Shown here: positions 18,586 to 26,472 of the stretch, piece by piece
Numbering within the stretch: position 1 is the stretch's first letter
Layout of the letters: every line of letters begins with the position of its first letter
DNA from: Polynucleobacter sp. 78F-HAINBA
Lineage (GTDB): Bacteria > Pseudomonadota > Gammaproteobacteria > Burkholderiales > Burkholderiaceae
Assembly: GCF_018882325.1 (NCBI RefSeq)
Contig: NZ_JACVOQ010000001.1
Location: 1-64,000, forward strand
DNA: 64,000 nt
Reading direction: 5' to 3'
Made by a program: the position numbers and the translations under genes
The notes under the pieces: model-generated
Database searches by the model: none
Told to the model about the DNA's origin: nothing
Seen by the model: the letters and a program-made list of their open reading frames with translations, nothing else

Positions 18586-18899
18586 AATCAATAGATACGT
18601 AATGCATATTTCTGAATCGCTACCACTTTAGCAGACGCTTTCCAGCCTGATATTTAGTTTATTAGGAGGTGTTATGAGTAAGGGTAACATTAGATCCAGA
18701 AGGTTTATTATCTCTGCGTGCATCAATTGAAACTACACTTGGGTCATAAGACAATAACAGACCCTCTTCCGTTATGCACTTGGATAGAAAAGTTCTTGCT
18801 AACATATTGGCGTGACTGATATTGCTTGGCACAAAATCCAACCTTAATGGGAACTTTTAATGTGGCCATCTTAGATTTATCCTAAAAGTGTGGGGTTGC
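18586..18899. other. Gap between surface-glycan operon and fucosyltransferase remnant
   Basis: No recognisable gene. On the plus strand an 18-codon frame (18674-18730) has a very strong AGGAGG site 4 bases before its ATG; on the minus strand a 41-codon frame (18744-18869) lies 30 bases after the fucosyltransferase. Neither has a recognised domain; both may be chance. Confidence 0.4.
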
Positions 18900-19856
18900 C
18901 TAGTCATTCGATCTTCCAAACAAATTTGCTGCTTGAATTGCAATTTTTATCTGACGCCGATATCGCCGTGGCTCGCACATTAGACTTGCGATACGCCCCA
19001 CTACTGTTTGAGCACGTGGTATTGCCGGCGGCGATTCGAAAATCTGTTCGAATCGATCCAAAATACGATTCCTATCCACAAATTCGTTCGCCTTACCGTC
19101 AATGAATGCAGGTGACTAGAGATATTTCCGATAAAGTAGATCATTGCGGTCCAACTCGACCACAAACTCAACCACCTGGTCCAAGTTACGGAATTCGTGG
19201 GCGTTGATGAAAGCGCCAGCGTTGAATTCTTTGTCGATAAGCGGATTGCCCCAGTAGATAGGCACGGTGTTACCAATGAACGATTCTGGAAGCTTCTCAG
19301 TCGTATACCCAGGATAACTTTCGTTTTCGAAAGCAATATTGAACTTGTAATCCATTAGAAAAGCGATTTTATCGGGTACAAGATAGCCGATATTGTTGCG
19401 AACCTTGCCGCCACAATCCACAGGTTTATAGCGAGATAGTTTATCAAGAAATTGAATACGCTCCTTCGCCTTGGCATTTGAGTAGATAAAAGCACAGAAG
19501 CGATTTTTACGTGTTATCAAGGCTTCAACATCGCGCGTTTGCAGCAGCGGCGATGCATCCCAAATGGCGTAGTAAGGTAATCTAAAGTGCCTTGGATCGT
19601 CGGAATAATCAAAACTAAAAGCCCAATCGCACAGAGAATAATTGGGCCGAACATTCTCACCCGTATAGAAGATCCGTATACCGCTATGGCGAATAAAATT
19701 GGCGCCAAAACAAGAGAACAACAAAAAGTCTGGATTGTCACAAATTACCAGATCGAAACGCTGTGACAGCAACTTATAGAGCGGGTTATTGAGCTTGGCT
19801 TCTAGGGTATCCGGATGCCAGAAGTCTGAGAAGTTAATGTGGGTTTTACGTTTCAT
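18900..19856 (-). pseudogene. GT10 alpha-1,3-fucosyltransferase interrupted by an in-frame TAG
   Basis: The protein up to 19116 (246 residues from the ATG at 19856) shows the GT10 signature: FYTGENVRPNY, FSFDYSDDPRHFRLPYYA, and the donor-binding FNIAFENESYPGYTTEKL followed by PIYWG. After YRKYL an amber codon stands at 19116-19118, but the same frame then stays open for 71 further codons that read like the family C-terminus (PAFIDGKANEFVDRNRILD and on), ending at 18900. So the gene is a recent nonsense mutant, or is read through. The catalytic core is complete without the tail, so a truncated enzyme could still be made. A frame extension to a TTG at 19877 exists. Confidence 0.78.
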
Positions 19857-20037
19857 ATGAAAGATAAGGACGAGCAAGGACTATTATGAACTAGCTTCAG
19901 TAGGCACCAACTTAAGCGAACTGCACCGGACTCAGGTGGCCCAGGATTAATGATATATTTCATTAACATACTCAATTAATTCCAACCTTTAAAAAGCTAG
20001 GCATTAACCGTTACCTAAAGTAACACTCAAATAAAAA

Positions 20038-20060
20038 CCGCTCTTCGGAGTGGCTTTTAT
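20038..20060. terminator. Hairpin terminator next to tRNA-like remnants
   Basis: CCGCTC and GAGTGG flank a TTCG tetraloop (20038-20053), with T-rich tracts on both sides, so it can end transcription in either direction. It lies just downstream (minus strand) of the tRNA-like sequences at 20064-20177. Confidence 0.65.
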
Positions 20061-20063
20061 TTC

Positions 20064-20135
20064 TGGTGGGCCCATCAGCACTTGAAGCTGGAGCCAAAGA
20101 ATTATGAATCCTCTGTTCTAACCAACTGGAGCGGA
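20064..20135 (-). tRNA. Degenerate tRNA-like sequence, anticodon CAT, lacking its 5' acceptor strand
   Basis: On the minus strand: 3' CCA at 20064-20066, a TTCAAGT T-loop with 4 of 5 stem pairs, and an anticodon arm whose 7-base loop TTCATAA gives anticodon CAT with a fully paired stem (two G-U). The D arm has one mismatch and an extra base, and the 5' acceptor half is missing, replaced by the end of the next tRNA-like sequence. It resembles tRNA-Ile2/Met(CAT). Probably non-functional. Confidence 0.55.
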
Positions 20136-20177
20136 TGAGGGGAGTCGAACCACTGACACAAGGGTTTTAAATACCCT
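20127..20177 (-). tRNA. 3' half of a tRNA-like sequence with anticodon loop reading TTA
   Basis: CCA at 20127-20129, acceptor 3' strand CATCCGC, TTCGACT T-loop with one stem mismatch, 6-base variable region, and a perfect 5-bp anticodon stem around ATTTAAA, giving anticodon TTA, which would read the ochre codon. No D arm or 5' acceptor strand can be found upstream. It runs into the CAT tRNA-like sequence through a shared GCTCCA. Likely a remnant left by element insertion or recombination. Confidence 0.45.
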
Positions 20178-20348
20178 CCGATTGGCGGCTATTGGCCGTT
20201 TTCTGCCCCCTAAATCACTAAAACTTCTGATTTCGAACGGCTCTTGTCAAGCTTAAAGCAGACTTAGATTGCCTTTCGCCGGGATATCTCAATTTACGCA
20301 TCTGTTGCCAACAATTGACTTGATGTGTCAGCCGTTCAGAGCGTTACT

Positions 20349-20382
20349 GGTGTTGTTATCCCAATAGTGGGGTAACAAACAC
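20349..20382 (+). promoter_or_regulatory. Leader palindrome of recombinase cassette, copy 1
   Basis: GGTGTTGTTATCCCA (20349-20363), spacer ATAG, then TGGGGTAACAA with a partly decayed outer end. The better conserved copy is at 42426-42459. It lies 11 bases before the DUF3489 ATG and just upstream of its AGGAG ribosome site, a position suited to an operator or a recombinase binding site. Confidence 0.6.
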
Positions 20383-20393
20383 TAGGAGCAATC

Positions 20394-20759
20394 ATGCGCA
20401 CTGCAATAAGCAAAAAAGGCATCACTAAGTCCATAAAACCTACTACCAAATTCATCTCCAAAAAGACCGCCCCAAAGAAAGTAATTGCAGCAGCAAAAAC
20501 AAAAGGAATTGAGCCAATAGCCCCTTTGGTCAATCCTGCCCCAGCAACCCCGGGATCACCCAAGTCCAAACAATCCCAACTGATTGCCCTACTTAAGAAT
20601 CCACAAGGAGTGGAAATTAAAGAACTGATGAATGCTACCGGATGGCAAGCGCATTCAGTGCGAGGGGTCATTAGTGGGGTGATTCGTAAGCGCCTGGGTC
20701 TTACCGTCATCAGTCAAAAGATGGATGGAGTACAGCACTATCGGATTGAAGTAGCTTAA
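20394..20759 (+). CDS. DUF3489 domain protein (cassette copy 1)
   Basis: A 121-residue protein: a Lys/Thr/Pro-rich, probably disordered first 55 residues, then a winged-helix-like C-terminus with SQLIALLKNPQGVEIKELM and ATGWQAHSVRGVISGVIRK, the DUF3489 signature, which looks DNA-binding. It is the first gene of a three-gene cassette (4-base gap to DUF2924) and has a close homologue at 42470. Its position before the recombinase suggests a regulator or accessory factor for recombination; this is not proven for the family as far as I know. Confidence 0.82.
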   Translation: MRTAISKKGITKSIKPTTKFISKKTAPKKVIAAAKTKGIEPIAPLVNPAPATPGSPKSKQSQLIALLKNPQGVEIKELMNATGWQAHSVRGVISGVIRKRLGLTVISQKMDGVQHYRIEVA

Positions 20760-20763
20760 GTTC

Positions 20764-21159
20764 ATGCAAACGCAACTTGCAGCACTCATGCAATTGAACC
20801 GAGCTGAGTTGATGGCGCGCTGGCAACAATGCTTTGGGGTGCCAGCACCCCACCTCTGCCGCACGCCACTGATGCAACAAGCCATTGCTTGGCATCTGCA
20901 AACCAAAGCCTTAGGCGGATTGAGCTTGCTCGAGAAGCGTCAAATTAAATCAGATGCAATCACTCTAAGCAACAAACCCAGCAAGGGCTCTCGCCTGGTT
21001 CGGGTCTGGCAAGGCAAGACACATCAAGTCACTGTTTTAGAAAGCGGCTATCTTTATGAGAACCAAACCTGGAAGAGTTTGTCAGCGGTTGCCAAACACA
21101 TCACGGGCACACCTTGGTCTGGTCCGGTGTTCTTTGGCCTCAAGAAATCCACAAAATGA
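20764..21159 (+). CDS. DUF2924 domain protein (cassette copy 1)
   Basis: A 131-residue protein typical of DUF2924: LNRAELMARWQQCFGVPAP near the N-terminus, QAIAWHLQ, and a C-terminal ITGTPWSGPVFFGLK. Family members almost always lie directly before a large serine recombinase, as here, where the stop overlaps the recombinase ATG (ATGA). A recombination directionality or DNA-binding accessory role is a reasonable inference. Homologue at 42870. Confidence 0.85.
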   Translation: MQTQLAALMQLNRAELMARWQQCFGVPAPHLCRTPLMQQAIAWHLQTKALGGLSLLEKRQIKSDAITLSNKPSKGSRLVRVWQGKTHQVTVLESGYLYENQTWKSLSAVAKHITGTPWSGPVFFGLKKSTK

Positions 21160-22811
21160 GTAAAGTAACTTTACGCTGCGCTATCTACACCCGTAAATCG
21201 TCTGAAGAGGGATTAGAGCAAGGCTTTAACTCTTTGGATGCGCAGCGAGAGGCCTGTGAAGCCTTTGTACTATCGCAGCAGCATGAAGGCTGGAAACTCA
21301 TTCCTACGTTCTATGATGATGGTGGTTACTCGGGCGGGAACATGGATCGCCCTGCTCTGACGCAATTGCTTTTTGATATTGATCAAAAGAAAATCAATGT
21401 CGTCGTGGTTTATAAAGTCGATCGTTTAACGAGGTCCCTAGCGGACTTTGCCAAGATCGTCGAACAGTTTGATGCTAAAGGCATTTCTTTTGTCTCGGTA
21501 ACCCAGCAGTTCAATACGACTTCGTCGATGGGCAGACTGACACTCAACGTATTACTTTCGTTTGCGCAATTTGAACGCGAAGTGACTGGCGAGCGGATCC
21601 GGGATAAGATTGCCGCCTCTAAAGCCAAAGGCATGTGGATGGGTGGAACACCACCCCTTGGGTATGTTGCTAAAGAGCGCACCCTAGAGATCGATGAGGA
21701 ACAGGCTAACTTAGTTCGCCATATTTACGAGCGCTACTTAACCCTAAAATCCGTTAGATTACTAAAACAAAAGTTTGATCAAGAAAGGATTACTACTCCC
21801 AAGCGATTGACTAGTACGGAGCGTCAATATGGCGGCAGACCTTTTTCCAGGGGGCATCTGTATAAGATTTTGTCCAATCCCGTTTACATTGGCAAGATTG
21901 TCCACATTGATAAAGTCTATGAGGGACAGCATCCAGCCATCATCAACATAGCAACTTGGGATGCCGTACAAAATCGATTGCAAGGCAATCATCAGGGAGA
22001 GCGTAAACGCAAGGCAGCACCATCGAATAGTCTATTGCTGGGATTAGTCTTTGATGAAGCAAGGCAGCGATTGGTGCCATCCCACAGTCAAAAGCACAGT
22101 AAACGCTATCGCTATTACATTTCTGAATCATTAAATAAAACTAGTCGCAAAGATACTCCCGACGGCATCCGCATCCCCGCGCCCGAACTCGAAACACTGG
22201 TCATTCAAGAGCTTGCCGCTTGGTTAGAAGACGAATCGACTGTATTGGCATATTTAGATCCACCAGCTCATCAAGTACAAGAACTCACTCGAGCTATTCA
22301 TAACCACTTTGAACTTCTCAAGCAAGAGGGTATTGAGCGTTACACCTTTATCCATCAACTCGTAGAACAAGTTTGTGTTTTACCAAACCAAGTGCACCTA
22401 ACAATTAAACCCCATATTTTGCTCAACGCCCTACCTACTCAAGAACCCCTCACCCTGATTGCCCATACCCAGATTGAGCGCTGCGGTATGGCGATGCGAT
22501 TGCTCGTTGGCAACAAGCGTATCTGTCCAACACTCGATACCAATCTGATGCAAACCATTCGTAATGGGCAACATTGGTTAGAGCAGTTAACCAGCGGAAA
22601 AGTGAAATCCCTTGGCGAGCTTGCTTCTCAATTAGGACTGACTACCACCGCAGTCACCAACATGATCTACCGGGCCTTTTTAGCGCCTGACATTATTCGA
22701 TCCATCATGAGCGGCACACAACCAGTCCACCTCACCGGTGACTTTCTAAAAAAGCAAGGGCCACTACCTCTGGATTGGGAAGATCAACGCCAATTACTGG
22801 GTTTGAAGTAG
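21156..22811 (+). CDS. Large serine recombinase (cassette copy 1)
   Basis: A 551-residue site-specific recombinase. The N-terminal resolvase domain has CAIYTRKSSEEG (Tyr-x-Arg-x-Ser, catalytic Ser), FNSLDAQREAC, and the conserved VVYKVDRLTRSLADF; the Recombinase domain follows (GTPPLGYV, then RGHLYKILSNPVYIGKI). The C-terminal 200 residues are family-specific. ATG at 21156 is used because it overlaps the DUF2924 stop; the upstream frame extension lies inside DUF2924. It would catalyse integration and excision of the element. Strongly similar to the copy at 43274, so one may act on the sites of the other. Confidence 0.9.
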   Translation: MSKVTLRCAIYTRKSSEEGLEQGFNSLDAQREACEAFVLSQQHEGWKLIPTFYDDGGYSGGNMDRPALTQLLFDIDQKKINVVVVYKVDRLTRSLADFAKIVEQFDAKGISFVSVTQQFNTTSSMGRLTLNVLLSFAQFEREVTGERIRDKIAASKAKGMWMGGTPPLGYVAKERTLEIDEEQANLVRHIYERYLTLKSVRLLKQKFDQERITTPKRLTSTERQYGGRPFSRGHLYKILSNPVYIGKIVHIDKVYEGQHPAIINIATWDAVQNRLQGNHQGERKRKAAPSNSLLLGLVFDEARQRLVPSHSQKHSKRYRYYISESLNKTSRKDTPDGIRIPAPELETLVIQELAAWLEDESTVLAYLDPPAHQVQELTRAIHNHFELLKQEGIERYTFIHQLVEQVCVLPNQVHLTIKPHILLNALPTQEPLTLIAHTQIERCGMAMRLLVGNKRICPTLDTNLMQTIRNGQHWLEQLTSGKVKSLGELASQLGLTTTAVTNMIYRAFLAPDIIRSIMSGTQPVHLTGDFLKKQGPLPLDWEDQRQLLGLK

Positions 22812-22874
22812 GCCAAAGCCAACCGTCTTTCATGCTCGCTGAGAGAAGTGCTCAAGAGAGGCCAAAAACATGCA

Positions 22875-22930
22875 GCAAACCAACCCAAGAGAATGTAAAA
22901 ACCAAAAAGCCCCGCGGTGTGCAGGGCTCT
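22875..22930 (+). terminator. Terminator-like repeat shared with the tRNA-Ser locus
   Basis: AACCAACCC-AGAGAAT then an AGCCCCGCG-tgtgc-AGGGCT hairpin. The same arrangement with small changes lies at 52336-52392 next to tRNA-Ser(CGA). It may end recombinase transcription and may also mark an old insertion boundary. The gap 22812-23369 contains this, the dispersed repeat copy 2, and about 180 bases with nothing recognisable. Confidence 0.5.
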
Positions 22931-22971
22931 TAGCAAAATACCTATATAAATCAATAACTTACAGACTATAT

Positions 22972-23149
22972 GGCGGTGGACATAGTCACCACCGATATTG
23001 TCTCAGCATCCCACCCTGCTTACAGGGAAATTTACAGGGTATTTAGCAAAAATTGGGGCCATCTATTAGCAAAACCGCGTGAGAAACCCGTGTCCATCCA
23101 ATTCCTAAAAAGATCCGCTAATTTTGAACAGGGAAAAACAGGGAATTTA
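22972..23149. repeat. Dispersed repeat, copy 2
   Basis: Homologous to 180-357: GGCGGTGG-block at 22972-23040 and the ACAGGGAAAAACAGGGAATTT block at 23126-23149, followed by CCCCAATTATGCG. Here the blocks are not interrupted. It lies between the recombinase cassette and the defence genes. Confidence 0.5.
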
Positions 23150-23369
23150 CACAATCCCCAATTATGCGTAGGCCAATGGATCTAACATCCGTTGCTCTTG
23201 CAGGCTTTCTTGCATGATTATTCCTCTTGAGCACTTTACAGCGAGCAGCATCCCCCTGAAATCAATCTATCACATAAAGCAACAATAGATATGAGAAATT
23301 AGTTATAAATCGTATACTCATAAAAGCACCGTTGGAAATATTTGTTCACCCACATCGCCGGATAATCAT

Positions 23370-24233
23370 ATGTCACATGAAATTTCAATAGCAAATCACA
23401 TCCCCATTAGAGATGCCGGTTTTGATGAGTACTGGCTTCAAGATCAAATCTGGTCAAATCCAGCATCACTAGGGCTTGGAGATTTAGATGCGCTCCAGAA
23501 AGAGCGGCCTCAAAATTCAGGTGGACGTGTCGATATTCTTCTTAAAGACCCCCAAGATGACTCAATGTATGAAGTTGAAGTTATGCTAGGGGAAACTGAT
23601 GAAACGCATATTATTAGAACAATAGAGTATTGGGACAACGAAAAAAGACGGTGGCCAAAACGTCAACATTATGCAGTTCTTGTGGCCGAATCCATTACAA
23701 GACGATTTTTTAATGTAATCCATCTTATTAGTCACTCGATACCAATTATTGCGATCCAGGTAGCAATCATCGAGTCAAATGACCATAAATCACTCTACTT
23801 TACGAAGGTTTTAGACACATATGAAGAGGTTGATGATGGCTCATCAATTGATGAAATTGAAGTTAATAGAGAATTTTGGAATAAGAAAGCCAAATCAACA
23901 GTTGATGTGGCTGATACCCTTCTCGAGATCACTGGTTCGCATCTACCCGACTCTAAAATTAGCTACGTAAAAAATTATGTAGCCCTTAATGTCGGTAGAA
24001 ATAATTATTTTTGGCTCCATAAACGTAGCGGAAATAAGTCCTTGCTTGGATTTAAAATTGCGGACCACCTGGCGGATGAGGCAGAGTCCCTTTTAGATAA
24101 TGCAAAAATTTCCTTTACAAAGAAACCTAAAAAAATCCTTATAACAGTAGACCAAAGCATTATTCAATCAAATTCAGAAATTTTTATAACATTAGCATCG
24201 CTTGTTAAGCGCACTTGGGAAAAAACTGCCTAA
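23370..24233 (+). CDS. PD-(D/E)XK nuclease-fold-like protein
   Basis: A 287-residue protein I cannot assign to a named family. Residues 50-75 read GGRVDILL...YEVEVMLGE: Asp55 and the Glu68-x-Glu70 pair match the core of a PD-(D/E)XK nuclease (with Glu in the Lys place), as in NucS- and NERD-like domains. The rest is mixed alpha/beta with a C-terminal stretch (KISFTKKPKKILITVDQ) resembling the DUF5655-type end seen in such proteins. The next gene (GHKL ATPase) is 167 bases on in the same direction, and the gap could hold its own promoter. It could be the DNA-cutting arm of a restriction-like system. Confidence 0.55.
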   Translation: MSHEISIANHIPIRDAGFDEYWLQDQIWSNPASLGLGDLDALQKERPQNSGGRVDILLKDPQDDSMYEVEVMLGETDETHIIRTIEYWDNEKRRWPKRQHYAVLVAESITRRFFNVIHLISHSIPIIAIQVAIIESNDHKSLYFTKVLDTYEEVDDGSSIDEIEVNREFWNKKAKSTVDVADTLLEITGSHLPDSKISYVKNYVALNVGRNNYFWLHKRSGNKSLLGFKIADHLADEAESLLDNAKISFTKKPKKILITVDQSIIQSNSEIFITLASLVKRTWEKTA

Positions 24234-24400
24234 TGCTGATTGAACATCAAATTTATCTAGCATTACGCTCTAAAGCGTAAAACAAAAATCATAACTCACA
24301 TCACAATCATCATCCATATTGCACGTATGATTAAGAATGAATTCCCATTCAACCCAAAAATAATCGAATAGCCCCATTAAATACCTCGCTGGAGTTAAAA

Positions 24401-26077
24401 ATGACGAAAAAAGAGGCCTTTACCTTTGATATCTCACTGAGCGTACTAAACCATTTGGGGCGCTCCCTTTACAGGAGTTTCGCCACCGTCCTTGGGGAAG
24501 CAATCTCGAATGCATGGGATGCTGACGCGAAAAATGTCTGGATCTTTATTGACCGTGAAAAAGGTCAATTTTTTATCAAGGATGATGGCATTGGCATGAG
24601 CGCTGAGGATTTTCAAGAAAAATTCTTAAGAATTGGATATTCAAAGCGCAAAGATAATCATCAGAAATCAGCGGCTGGTCGCCCCTTCATAGGTAGAAAG
24701 GGAATTGGGAAGCTTGCCCTTTTATCATGCGCCAAGAAAATATCTGTTATTTCAAAGATGAAAGGCGGGAATTATGTTGGCGGCGTCATTAACAATCAGG
24801 GTCTGGATAAGGCTATTACGGAAGATTTAACCCCCAATCAATATCCTTTGGAGACCTTTAGGCTAACCACATTCAAAAATTACACGAAAAACCATGCTCA
24901 CGGAACGATCATTTTCTTTGACGAAATTCATGAAGGAATTAGGAGCACTTTTGATTTTCTCGGAAAGGTTATCGCCCTTTATTTTCGGTTTTCCTTACTA
25001 GATAAATCATTCAATATTTATTTAAATGGAGAGAAAATAACACATAAGCATTTAAATGATCTTGCAAAGAAAACGCAGTTTCTATGGAAAATTGGCAATA
25101 GAAAAGATCCTTATGTTACAGGGCTTGAGAAGGATTTTTTTGCAAAAGAAAAAGGTCAGCATGAATCAAAAGAAATAAGCATTTCAGATACCAGCGGCTT
25201 TATTGCCTCAGTCGAAAAGCCAAGGGACCTAAATATTCTTGGAACAGGTGATCGCGTAGGGATTGATCTATTTGTTAATGGGCGCTTGAGGGAGCGAGAT
25301 CTTCTAAAGCATATTCCAACGGCTCGACTTGCAGAAAGCTACCTGTATGGGCAAATTCACTTCGACAAGTTAGACACCCCAAAAGTTGATCGCTTTACCA
25401 GCAGTCGCGAAGGAATTGTGGCTGATGATGAAGAGTACATAAAGTTCTTGGCAAAACTAAGAACACAACTTCTGGCTATCGTTGGAGATTGGGATGCTTG
25501 GCGCATTAAACTTAGACAGGACGGAGACCCTGAAAATGATAAGGTGATGACTCCTATTGATAGAAAATCTCGCAGCCTATACAACGAAGCGTTAAAAGGA
25601 TTCGAGTTACCCAAAGGGTCTCATGGAAAAACCAAAGTAGATAAATGGGTTGATGAATTTGGAGCTGATGCCCAATATAACTTTTCTTCTTATGCAGAAT
25701 GCTTTATTGCCGAAAATCTAACCAGGAAGTATATTAAAGAAAAGAAAGTGATTCTTTCAAAGGAGGCAAAGGAAAAGGTTTCGGAATACAAAAGAAAAGA
25801 ACAGGAAGCAAAGAATAGCGCCAACATAAGCATTGAACTACGCCGATCTAAAGATGACCTGAACTATCTTGATATGGGAGCTCTTGCAAATCTTGCTGAT
25901 AAAGCTAATGACAGAATAAAGGATGCAGCCCTATCCAGAGATGCAACTGAATTCAAACCCATGCGAGATGCCGTTGCCCATACAGCTCTTTTAACAGATG
26001 CAGCCAAGACACGACTTTCCACCGTAAAAGAGAATATCAGAGGTCGAATCAAGACCCTTCTTAAAAATGGTCTTTGA
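24401..26077 (+). CDS. GHKL (HSP90/MORC-like) ATPase
   Basis: A 558-residue protein with the Bergerat ATP-binding fold: N-box Glu33 in GEAISNAWDADA, DDGIGM at 61-66, and GRKGIGKLA at 98-106, followed by a transducer-like region (RLRERDL..). A long Lys/Glu-rich helical segment (about residues 440-480) probably forms a coiled coil. MORC-type GHKL ATPases have been described beside DNA methyltransferases and nucleases in prokaryotic restriction systems; the neighbours here fit that. It has a CTGGAG ribosome site. It is not MutL, HtpG or GyrB: no C-terminal domains of those are present. Likely a conformational clamp that drives DNA handling by the upstream nuclease-like protein. Confidence 0.7.
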   Translation: MTKKEAFTFDISLSVLNHLGRSLYRSFATVLGEAISNAWDADAKNVWIFIDREKGQFFIKDDGIGMSAEDFQEKFLRIGYSKRKDNHQKSAAGRPFIGRKGIGKLALLSCAKKISVISKMKGGNYVGGVINNQGLDKAITEDLTPNQYPLETFRLTTFKNYTKNHAHGTIIFFDEIHEGIRSTFDFLGKVIALYFRFSLLDKSFNIYLNGEKITHKHLNDLAKKTQFLWKIGNRKDPYVTGLEKDFFAKEKGQHESKEISISDTSGFIASVEKPRDLNILGTGDRVGIDLFVNGRLRERDLLKHIPTARLAESYLYGQIHFDKLDTPKVDRFTSSREGIVADDEEYIKFLAKLRTQLLAIVGDWDAWRIKLRQDGDPENDKVMTPIDRKSRSLYNEALKGFELPKGSHGKTKVDKWVDEFGADAQYNFSSYAECFIAENLTRKYIKEKKVILSKEAKEKVSEYKRKEQEAKNSANISIELRRSKDDLNYLDMGALANLADKANDRIKDAALSRDATEFKPMRDAVAHTALLTDAAKTRLSTVKENIRGRIKTLLKNGL

Positions 26078-26242
26078 GGATCTGCAACTTACCTGCGCAC
26101 TTTTAGTCATACATGTCGCAAAAGCTTCATAACAAAAAAGAGGCGCCGTCTACTATCTACAGGTATATGTGAATTAATTATTTAACTACGTTTTGAAAAG
26201 AGTTGCGGCTATTAATTTTACAGATAGGCATAGGTGAGACAT

Positions 26243-26434
26243 ATGAAAAATACCGGGGAATGTAATGAATGTGAAAAATATGCTCAACAGCATCATAACT
26301 ATTGCCGAATGTGTGGATACCATCTAACCAAATCACACACTCAATATGCTCGCATATCCTCAGCTTACTTCACCAATGAAAAATTTTGCGGTTATTGTGG
26401 GGGGCCAAAGAATAGTTGTTCATGCAATAAGTAA
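26243..26434 (+). CDS. Small zinc-ribbon protein
   Basis: A 63-residue protein with four Cys pairs or near-pairs (CNEC, CRMC, CGYC, CSC), enough to bind two zinc ions. ATG at 26243 follows an AGGTGAG site; a GTG 9 bases earlier is less likely. It lies 165 bases after the GHKL gene and converges on the methyltransferase. Possibly an accessory DNA- or protein-binding subunit of the same system, or an independent small gene. Confidence 0.55.
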   Translation: MKNTGECNECEKYAQQHHNYCRMCGYHLTKSHTQYARISSAYFTNEKFCGYCGGPKNSCSCNK

Positions 26435-26472
26435 ATTGCTTTAACTTCACTAGAAATTAAGCAAAAGAAACA

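Noticed and set aside
18890..19105. 71-codon plus-strand frame at the end of the fucosyltransferase
   Set aside because: It is the complement of the fucosyltransferase C-terminal tail, which makes better protein sense.
20127..20177. Functional ochre/amber suppressor tRNA that rescues the fucosyltransferase stop
   Set aside because: The 5' half of the tRNA is missing, one T-stem pair is broken, and no D arm exists; kept only as part of the remnant finding.
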